The notes under the pieces are model-generated. The model worked only from the letters and a program-made list of their open reading frames with translations, searched no databases and was not told the origin of the DNA. A program made the position numbers and the translations under genes. From Caldisericota bacterium (GTDB lineage Bacteria; Caldisericota; Caldisericia; Cryosericales; Cryosericaceae), in NCBI GenBank assembly GCA_026390285.1, contig JAPLGH010000165.1, positions 1-11,636 on the forward strand: a stretch of DNA of 11,636 nucleotides, written 5' to 3'. Positions 6,065-11,636 of this stretch are shown piece by piece (the first letter of the stretch is position 1; each line of letters opens with the position of its first letter).

Positions 6065-8785
6065 TCAGATCTTGTCAATCCTGCATGCTGCAACTTTGAA
6101 TTCGGGTATCTTGGCCACCGGGTCAAGAGCCGCATTTGTCAAGAGATTCGCACTTGCCTCACGGAAATGTAAACTGATGAAGACTACTCCCTGCATCGGC
6201 TTTTCAGAAATTCTTGCTTCGACGTCGATGCTGCCTCTTCTGGTCGAATCCCTCACCGTTTCGCCGTGCTCGAGACGAAGCGCCTCCGCATCTTCCCTGC
6301 TGATCTCGACATAGTTTCTCGGAACGAACGTGTCGAGTACTTTGACTCTTCTGGATTCCTGTCCAGAGTGGTAGTGATACAAGATTCTTCCTGTGGTAAG
6401 AAGGATCGGATAGTCCTTGTCCGGAAGCTCCTTTGCCTCGATATACTCGACTGGACTGATGAGCGCTTTCCCGCTCGGTCTCTTGAAGACTCCACCGTAG
6501 TGAAGGATCTTCGTTCCGGCATGGTCGTCACTGGGGCAGGGCCACTGCAGTCCCCCCTTCTCAAGACGCCAATGGTGGATACCGGCGTATGATGGCGTGA
6601 GGCTTGCGATCTCATCCATGATTGCCGCGGCATTCCTGTATGTCATGGAGTAGCCCATCTTTGTTGCTACGAGCGAAACGATCTCCCAGTCGAGTTTTGC
6701 ATCGTCTGGCATCTCTCGAGCAGGTCTGAGCAGCTGGACTCTTCGTTCTGTGTTTGTAAACGTTCCTTCCTTTTCGTATGCTGCTGCGGATGGAAAAACG
6801 ACATCTGCAAGCTCTGCGGTCTCCGAAAGGAAGATTTCCTGAACAGCCAGGAAATCGAGTGCCTCCAGTCCCTTCCTCACGTGAGTGATATCGGGTTCTG
6901 TCATGAGCGGGTTTTCTCCCATCGAATAGATGGCCTTGAGATGCCCTGCGAGCGCTGCCTCCCCGAATTCGGTCACGGGAAGCCCAGGCTTGTCGGAAAG
7001 CCTGACACCCCATGCTTTTTCGAATTTCTCTCTGGCGGCAGGATCGGCCACTTTCTGGTAACCTGGATAGACATCGGGAAGAGCTCCCATATCACAGGAT
7101 CCCTGAACGTTTGCCTGTCCCCTCAGCGGATTGATACCGTTTCCCTCTCTTCCAATGTGCCCCGTGACAAGAGCAAGGTTCGCGATGCTGAGGACGTTGT
7201 CCGTACCAACCGAATGCTGGGTGATGCCCATCGTGTAGAAAATCGTGGCATTTAGGGCGGAAGCATACACCATGGCAGCTTCCTCGATCAGTGCCTTGTC
7301 GACACGTGTCAGTCGGGAGACCATGTCAAGCTCATACTTCGAAACAACCTTGACGAACTCCTCATAACCTTCAGTATGCGCCTCGATGAACTCCTTGTTG
7401 ACAAGTCCCTTGTCCACCATGACCTTCATCAGGCCGTTGAGAAGTGCAACGTCGGTGCCAGGGAAGTGCTGAATGTAGATATCAGCGACCTTTGCAAGGT
7501 CGGTCTTTCGTGGGTCACAGACGATAAGCTTTGCACCACGCTTCTTCTTGTTCTCTTTCACAAACTGCGCAATCACGGGGTGGGTCTCCGTCATGTTCGA
7601 GCCGATGACAAACATCACATCCACATTCTTGATGTCGTCGACCGGATTCGTTGCTGCTGCCGCGCCAAGCGCCTTGCCCAGCCCCGCGATGGTGGAGGCA
7701 TGGCATAGTCTCGCGCAATTGTCCACGTTGTTCGTGCCAATGACGGCTCGGGCGAACTTCTGCACACCGAAGTTGTCCTCATTTGTGCATCTAGAGGAGC
7801 CAAGCACACCAATGGCATCAGGTCCATACTTGTCCTTGATCTCCTGAAGCTTCGTTGCCGTGTATGCAATGGCCTCTTCCCATGTGGCCTCCCTGAACTT
7901 CCCGTTTTCCTTGATGAGGGGTTTTGTGAGTCTTTCCTTGCTGTTCACGTACTCGTAGCCATAGCGTCCCTTGACACACAGTCTTCCCTTATTGGGCAAG
8001 GCATCGTCAATTCCTCTTGCCATGACCAGATCGTTCTTCTTGTCCTTGTACAGAGTTATGTTGCATCCCGTTCCACAATAGGCGCAGACGGTGTCGGTCT
8101 TCTCGAGGTTGAAGATCTTGCCCTTGCCAACGCGAGGCTTTTCTACAAGTGCTCCAACGGGGCAAGCCTGTACGCATGCACCGCAGAACTGACAGTCAGT
8201 CTGCTCAAGAGGAACATTGAACGGTGTAGAGACGACAGACCTGGAACCTCTCATTGCTACACCAATCGCTTCGACCAGCGCCTGGTTCTCGCACGAGTCC
8301 ACGCAACGCCTGCAAAGGATACACTTCTGCGGGTCAAACTGGATAAATGGATTCGTATCCCAGGACGTTTCCTTCTGAGCCTCAAATGCCTCTTTCTCAA
8401 CGAGGAATTCGCTCTTCTTGATGCCGAACTGATACGCAAGCTCCTGCAGCTCACAATCTCCGTCTGCATCGCAGGTCATGCAGTCCAGAGGGTGATGTGC
8501 AAGTGCGAGTTCGAGATTTGTCTGCCGTGCGTCATGAATGCCGGGAGAATCCGTCGTAATCTCCATACCGTCGGTGATCTTGGTCACGCAGGCCCTTTGA
8601 AGGGTTCTGGCTTTCTTGACCTCGACGACGCACATTCCGCAAGCGCCCTCCTCCGCAATGCCTTCCAGGTAACAGAGAGTGGGGACATCATATCCCGTGT
8701 TCTTGCAGGCATCCAGGATTGTCATTCCCGAAGGAAGCTGATAGTCCTTCCCGTCGATCTTAACGCTTATCAATTTCTCGCTCAT
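6065..8785 (-). CDS. fdhA: Cysteine-type formate dehydrogenase catalytic subunit (bis-MGD, with NuoG/HydA-like iron-sulfur arm)
   Basis: This 906-residue enzyme interconverts formate and CO2. The N-terminal arm holds a plant-type [2Fe-2S] site (C38, C49, C52, C66), a His-ligated cluster (H98, C102, C105, C111) and two [4Fe-4S] sites (C155/158/161/165 and C198/201/204/208). The molybdopterin domain starts with C234, C237, C241 and C270, followed by K272. The active site is C361-H362 within NCARLCHASTIAGL, where E. coli FdhF has selenocysteine-histidine. R555 in NPLRGQANVQG matches the conserved formate-binding arginine. The dinucleotide-binding domain covers about 792-903 (TTGRILYHYHSGQ). The active-site codon is TGC (7705-7703), so no selenocysteine machinery is needed. 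ATG at 8785 follows AAGGAG. No signal peptide is seen, so it should be cytoplasmic and pair with the HndA/B/C-like subunits upstream. Tungsten rather than molybdenum is possible. Nothing in the window suggests a membrane complex I. Confidence 0.95.
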   Translation of the reverse strand: MSEKLISVKIDGKDYQLPSGMTILDACKNTGYDVPTLCYLEGIAEEGACGMCVVEVKKARTLQRACVTKITDGMEITTDSPGIHDARQTNLELALAHHPLDCMTCDADGDCELQELAYQFGIKKSEFLVEKEAFEAQKETSWDTNPFIQFDPQKCILCRRCVDSCENQALVEAIGVAMRGSRSVVSTPFNVPLEQTDCQFCGACVQACPVGALVEKPRVGKGKIFNLEKTDTVCAYCGTGCNITLYKDKKNDLVMARGIDDALPNKGRLCVKGRYGYEYVNSKERLTKPLIKENGKFREATWEEAIAYTATKLQEIKDKYGPDAIGVLGSSRCTNEDNFGVQKFARAVIGTNNVDNCARLCHASTIAGLGKALGAAAATNPVDDIKNVDVMFVIGSNMTETHPVIAQFVKENKKKRGAKLIVCDPRKTDLAKVADIYIQHFPGTDVALLNGLMKVMVDKGLVNKEFIEAHTEGYEEFVKVVSKYELDMVSRLTRVDKALIEEAAMVYASALNATIFYTMGITQHSVGTDNVLSIANLALVTGHIGREGNGINPLRGQANVQGSCDMGALPDVYPGYQKVADPAAREKFEKAWGVRLSDKPGLPVTEFGEAALAGHLKAIYSMGENPLMTEPDITHVRKGLEALDFLAVQEIFLSETAELADVVFPSAAAYEKEGTFTNTERRVQLLRPAREMPDDAKLDWEIVSLVATKMGYSMTYRNAAAIMDEIASLTPSYAGIHHWRLEKGGLQWPCPSDDHAGTKILHYGGVFKRPSGKALISPVEYIEAKELPDKDYPILLTTGRILYHYHSGQESRRVKVLDTFVPRNYVEISREDAEALRLEHGETVRDSTRRGSIDVEARISEKPMQGVVFISLHFREASANLLTNAALDPVAKIPEFKVAACRIDKI

Positions 8786-8806
8786 CCTAATCTCCTTCTG
8801 GGTGAA

Positions 8807-10591
8807 TTACTCTTTGAGAATGGCATCAAAACGACAGACTTCGTAGCACGCCCCACATTTGATGCATGTGGCCTGATCAATAACGTGGACCTTCTTCACT
8901 TGGCCGCCAATGGCCTGAACGGGGCACTGACGTGCGCACGCAGTACAACCAACACACTTGTCCGGATTGATGCTGTAGGTGAGCAGATGCTTGCAGACAT
9001 GTGCCGGACATTTCTTGTCCTCAATATGCGCGCGGTACTCATCTTCAAAAAAGCGAATAGTGGAAAGAACGGGATTGGGAGCTGTCTGCCCCAATCCACA
9101 GAGTGAAGTGAGCTGGATGACCTTCCCCAGGCTCTTCAATTTCTCGACGTCGCCACCACGACCCTTGCCATCACAGATGCGTTCCATGATCCGATACATC
9201 TGTCTCGTGCCCTCGCGACAAGGAGTACACTTGCCACAGGACTCGTCAACAATGAACTCAAGGTAGAACTTGGCCACATCGACCATGCAGTTGTCCTCGT
9301 CGAGGATGACAAGACCACCGGAACCCATGATCGTCCCAATCTCCTTGACCGTATCGAAATCGATGGGCATATCCAGATAGTCAGCGGTAATGACACCACC
9401 GGAAGGTCCTCCTGTCTGGGCGCCCTTGAACTTCTTGCCGTCACGGATTCCGCCACCGATGTCAAAGACTAGCTCACGGAGCGTCGTGCCCATGGGCACC
9501 TCGACGAGTCCTGTGTTCTGGACCTTCCCGACCAGAGCGAAGACCTTGGTGCCGGGACTCTTCGACGTTCCGACACTGCGGAACCAGTCTGCTCCATTGA
9601 TAAGAATGGGCGCGATGTTGGCATACGTCTCTACGTTGTTGATGAGCGTCGGCTTGCCCCACAGGCCTGCCTGAGCCGGAAATGGAGGCTTCAGGCTGGG
9701 GATTCCTCTCTTCCCCTCAATGGACCGGAGCAATGCAGTCTCCTCGCCGCAGACAAATGCTCCTGCGCCGATGCGAATCTCGATGTCGAAATCAAACCCA
9801 CTGTTCAGGATATTCTTGCCGAGGAAACCGTATTCGCGTGCTTTCTTAAGAGCATAGTCCAGACGCTCTATGGCGAGGGGGTACTCTGCACGCACATACA
9901 CATAGCCCGTTGCAGCACCGACGGCGAATCCTGCGATGACCATTGCCTCGATAACCGAATGGGGGTCACCTTCAAGAACGCTGCGGTCCATGAAAGCACC
10001 TGGATCTCCTTCGTCACCATTGCACACGACGTACTTTGGCGAGCCTGTCGCGTCTTTCGTAGCCTTCCACTTGATGCCCGTGGGGAATCCGGCTCCGCCA
10101 CGCCCGCGTAGTCCCGAATCCTGTACAGTCTTGATAATCTCGTCCGGACCCATCTCCAACGCTTTGCCAAGACCGAAATATCCATCTCGGGCGATGTATT
10201 CTTCAATCGAAAGCGGATCTATCACACCGCAATTGCGCAGCACCCGCTTCACCTGACGTGTGTAGAACGGTATCTCCTCGCTTGTCTGAGCTTTCTTTTC
10301 GCTCGTGGGTCCGTGATACAGCAACTCAGGTACAGTGCGCCCCTTGACGAGATGCTCACTGACAATGAGGCCCGCATTCTGCACATTGACCTTCTGGTAG
10401 AACGTCCCTTCAGGATAGACGACAACAATCGGACCCAGGTCGCACGCTCCCATGCAACCTGTCTCGATGATCTGAACCTCATCCTGGATGCCGTTCCTGG
10501 CCAACTCTTCGACTAGCGCGTCCTTGACGCTCTTTTCACCACTTGTGATACAGGCGCCACCCGCACAGATCAACAACTGATTTCGTATCAT
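8807..10591 (-). CDS. nuoF: HndC/HydB-type NAD(P)H-binding flavoprotein with C-terminal 2x[4Fe-4S] ferredoxin domain
   Basis: This 594-residue protein is the FMN/NAD(H) subunit of a NuoF/HndC/HydB family complex. Its domains in order are: a thioredoxin-like [2Fe-2S] domain with C9, C14, C46 and C50; an FMN/NADH core with GRGGAGFPTG (163-172), CNGDEGDPGAF (190-200) and FVCGEETALL (279-288); one [4Fe-4S] site at C452, C455, C458 and C498; and a ferredoxin domain with C546/C549/C552/C556 and C576/C579/C582/C586. This layout, including the 'DEGDPGAFMDR' form, is that of electron-bifurcating HydB/HndC rather than complex I NuoF. The frame is open upstream to 10717, but that part overlaps the preceding gene. 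ATG at 10591 places ICAGGAC at the usual distance from the N-terminus. The nearest purine-rich site (GGGAG) is about 13 bases away, so initiation may be weak or coupled. It presumably passes electrons between NAD(P)H, ferredoxin and the formate dehydrogenase. Confidence 0.95.
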   Translation of the reverse strand: MIRNQLLICAGGACITSGEKSVKDALVEELARNGIQDEVQIIETGCMGACDLGPIVVVYPEGTFYQKVNVQNAGLIVSEHLVKGRTVPELLYHGPTSEKKAQTSEEIPFYTRQVKRVLRNCGVIDPLSIEEYIARDGYFGLGKALEMGPDEIIKTVQDSGLRGRGGAGFPTGIKWKATKDATGSPKYVVCNGDEGDPGAFMDRSVLEGDPHSVIEAMVIAGFAVGAATGYVYVRAEYPLAIERLDYALKKAREYGFLGKNILNSGFDFDIEIRIGAGAFVCGEETALLRSIEGKRGIPSLKPPFPAQAGLWGKPTLINNVETYANIAPILINGADWFRSVGTSKSPGTKVFALVGKVQNTGLVEVPMGTTLRELVFDIGGGIRDGKKFKGAQTGGPSGGVITADYLDMPIDFDTVKEIGTIMGSGGLVILDEDNCMVDVAKFYLEFIVDESCGKCTPCREGTRQMYRIMERICDGKGRGGDVEKLKSLGKVIQLTSLCGLGQTAPNPVLSTIRFFEDEYRAHIEDKKCPAHVCKHLLTYSINPDKCVGCTACARQCPVQAIGGQVKKVHVIDQATCIKCGACYEVCRFDAILKE

Positions 10592-10616
10592 TGCGTTTTC
10601 CCGTCTCCCTTTCCGG

Positions 10617-10985
10617 CTAGATGTTCCCCCGCCTGATGACCAGTTCAGCCACGACCTGCCCGCCCTGGATGTGCTCGTGGACGATTCGGCGTGCATTAGC
10701 ATCGTCGACATCTCCATAGATGACGCTGGGCTGGTCTTTCATCGATACTTCAATCGTCGGTTCCCGATCACAAAGACCCATGCAGCCAGACTGCACAACC
10801 TGGACATCATGGATATTCGCTTTTTCAAGTTCTTCAATGACAGCCATGAGAGTGTCCTTGGCTCCCGCAGCAATTCCGCAGGTCCCCATAGCGACAACGA
10901 CCTTGCCCCGGTCCTTGGCCTGGCGAAGGTCCATAGCCTTGAGGGTCTGCTCCTTGATGCGCTTGAGTTCTTCGAGTGACTTCAT
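10617..10985 (-). CDS. hndB: HndB/HydD-like small (2Fe-2S) ferredoxin-domain protein
   Basis: This 122-residue protein has a charged N-terminal helix (residues 1-25) and a thioredoxin-like ferredoxin domain. Motifs are VAMGTCGIAAGAKDTL (C36) and QSGCMGLCDREP (C68, C72). The 'GTCGIAAGA' block is familiar from HndB-type proteins of NADP-reducing hydrogenases and from the corresponding gene of other hyd operons. Only three cysteines are present, so either an outside ligand completes a cluster or the domain is partly structural. It resembles the first 85 residues of the flavoprotein encoded next, suggesting a duplicated domain. The start ATG is preceded by AGGAGG at good spacing, and the gene lies 25 bases upstream of the flavoprotein start. 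Its probable role is an accessory electron-transfer or assembly subunit of the dehydrogenase complex. Confidence 0.88.
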   Translation of the reverse strand: MKSLEELKRIKEQTLKAMDLRQAKDRGKVVVAMGTCGIAAGAKDTLMAVIEELEKANIHDVQVVQSGCMGLCDREPTIEVSMKDQPSVIYGDVDDANARRIVHEHIQGGQVVAELVIRRGNI

Positions 10986-11008
10986 CGTCTCCTCCTCTGT
11001 TTCCAGGG

Positions 11009-11509
11009 TTATGCGTATTTGTTCAGTAACGTGACGACTTTGTCCGGCGTCATGCGACCATACGTATCTTTATCGATGACAACAACAGGAGCAAGGCCAC
11101 AAGCCCCCACACAGCGCACCAGGTCGAGCGTGAAACGCCTGTCCTGTGACGTCTCCCCTGCCTTGATGCCCAGCGTCTTCATCACCCTGTCATACACAGT
11201 GCTGCCACCACGGACGTAGCAGGCGGTCCCCAGACACACGCTCACGGTGTGTCGTCCCTTTGGAACGCGGCTGAAGAAGTGGTAAAACGTCACAACGCCA
11301 TACACGGTCGAGCGTGGCACATTGAGCCTTTTCGCTACATAGTAGAGCACATCATCCGGGAGATAGCCGAAAATCTCCTGGGCGCGGTGCATGACGTTGA
11401 TGAGACTGCCCTGTTGACTTGCTTTCTCATCGATGTACGCGTCAAGTTCATCAAACTGCTTCTTCAGCTCTGGGTTCTCGTTCAATCGATCTTCTAGGTT
11501 CATCCGCAT
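11009..11509 (-). CDS. nuoE: NuoE/HndA/HydC-type thioredoxin-like [2Fe-2S] subunit (first copy)
   Basis: This 166-residue protein matches the small diaphorase subunit NuoE (complex I 24-kDa), HndA or HydC. An N-terminal helical part (residues 1-80) carries the family segment VYGVVTFYHFF. A thioredoxin-like domain follows, with C92 and C97 (VCLGTAC) and C133 and C137 (CVGAC), the C-x4-C ... C-x3-C ligand set for one [2Fe-2S] cluster. In the HydABC and HndABCD families this subunit docks on the FMN subunit, consistent with the HndB-like and HndC-like genes that follow. It is predicted to be cytoplasmic. The start at 11509 has a strong Shine-Dalgarno site, and the gene overlaps the mobA stop. 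A 23-base gap separates it from the next gene. Assignment to family is firm; its partner, the flavoprotein at 10591-8807, is inferred from position. Confidence 0.95.
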   Translation of the reverse strand: MRMNLEDRLNENPELKKQFDELDAYIDEKASQQGSLINVMHRAQEIFGYLPDDVLYYVAKRLNVPRSTVYGVVTFYHFFSRVPKGRHTVSVCLGTACYVRGGSTVYDRVMKTLGIKAGETSQDRRFTLDLVRCVGACGLAPVVVIDKDTYGRMTPDKVVTLLNKYA

Positions 11510-11636
11510 ACCCGTTCCTCCTCTATCGACTTTTCACCCGCACGCATCATCAGCCGTGCCATAATGAGATCGTCCGGTGTGTTCACATTGAAGAAAGACA
11601 ATAACCGTTTGTCGTATTGCTCGCAGTAAGCCCGGT
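11500..11636 (-). CDS. mobA: MobA-like molybdenum cofactor guanylyltransferase, C-terminal fragment
   Basis: This is the 3' end of a gene that enters from the right edge; 44 codons and a TGA stop (11502-11500) are visible. The translation contains FFNVNTPDDLIMAR, which resembles the conserved 'F-x-N-x-NTPEDL' tail of MobA/NTP-transferase-like proteins. MobA adds GMP to molybdopterin to make the guanine dinucleotide cofactor that formate dehydrogenases require, so a location upstream of the dehydrogenase genes makes functional sense. The frame stays open to the window edge. The stop codon lies inside the first three codons of the next gene, so the two are probably translationally coupled. The short fragment limits certainty: another nucleotidyltransferase of the same fold, or a fusion with another cofactor domain upstream, cannot be excluded. 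Confidence 0.72.
   Translation of the reverse strand, partial: RAYCEQYDKRLLSFFNVNTPDDLIMARLMMRAGEKSIEEERVCG
11517..11524 (-). promoter_or_regulatory. Ribosome binding site for the first nuoE-like gene
   Basis: The transcript reads AGAGGAGG followed by seven bases and ATG at 11509. A second in-frame ATG at 11503 forms an ATGA overlap with the mobA stop but sits 13 bases from this site, so the first ATG is preferred. The site lies within the mobA coding region. Confidence 0.7.

Noticed and set aside
6049..6135. Upstream extension of focA
   Set aside because: It overlaps the end of fdhA, and the ribosome site lies downstream of it, directly before ATG at 6048.
6065..8785. Reading the 906-residue protein as complex I NuoG or as an [FeFe]-hydrogenase
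   Set aside because: The N-terminal arm is shared with both, but there are no H-cluster motifs, no membrane complex I genes nearby, and the Cys-His and Arg active-site residues match formate dehydrogenase.
8492..9106. Long open frame on the plus strand (204 codons)
   Set aside because: It lies opposite the conserved ends of the flavoprotein and dehydrogenase genes, has no recognisable motif, and is the expected antisense shadow of G+C-rich coding DNA.
10592..10717. Upstream extension of the bifurcation-type NuoF
   Set aside because: The extra 42 residues overlap the HndB-like gene and are low-complexity frame-shifted sequence; the family N-terminus begins at about 10591.
1..11636. CRISPR arrays, insertion sequences, tRNA or rRNA genes, att sites
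   Set aside because: No spaced direct repeats, transposase motifs, terminal inverted repeats or RNA gene sequences were seen; the window is almost wholly coding on one strand.

Overview
The window is one continuous minus-strand gene array from an anaerobic bacterium, about 55% G+C by eye. It reads from high to low coordinates. All 13 genes (11 complete, two cut by the window ends) point the same way. The largest gap between complete genes is 57 bases and several genes overlap, so this looks like part of one long operon whose promoter and terminator lie outside. Gene content (a molybdenum formate dehydrogenase with flavin/iron-sulfur partner subunits, a formate channel and a Rex-like repressor) fits a strict anaerobe that ferments or fixes CO2. 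I cannot fix the phylum; similar gene sets occur in Clostridia-like Firmicutes and Thermotogae.

Region 1 (11636-6065), catalytic module: the C-terminal end of a MobA-like cofactor enzyme, a NuoE/HndA-type [2Fe-2S] subunit, an HndB-like small ferredoxin, an HndC/HydB-type flavoprotein with a C-terminal 2x[4Fe-4S] domain, and a 906-residue formate dehydrogenase. The dehydrogenase carries a NuoG/HydA-like N-terminal cluster arm and an active-site cysteine instead of selenocysteine. Together they predict a soluble NAD(P)- and ferredoxin-linked, probably electron-bifurcating, formate dehydrogenase working as formate oxidase or CO2 reductase.

Region 2 (6048-3014), transport and a second diaphorase: a FocA-type formate channel, then a second NuoE/NuoF pair. 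This NuoF keeps its FMN, NADH and [4Fe-4S] motifs. It has lost all four cysteines of its N-terminal thioredoxin-like [2Fe-2S] domain and has no C-terminal ferredoxin domain. No catalytic subunit accompanies the pair in the window.

Region 3 (2978-1), a compact regulatory cassette: DRTGG protein, CBS-pair/anti-sigma-type ATPase fusion, second DRTGG protein, PHP phosphoesterase, stand-alone histidine-kinase-type ATPase, and the first 24 codons of a Rex-like NADH-sensing repressor. My recollection is that relatives of these small genes travel with bifurcating hydrogenase loci and that their function is unsettled. Here they are tied to a formate dehydrogenase and to the altered NuoEF pair. The most interesting hypothesis is that the second NuoEF and this cassette form a redox/nucleotide-sensing control unit for the dehydrogenase.
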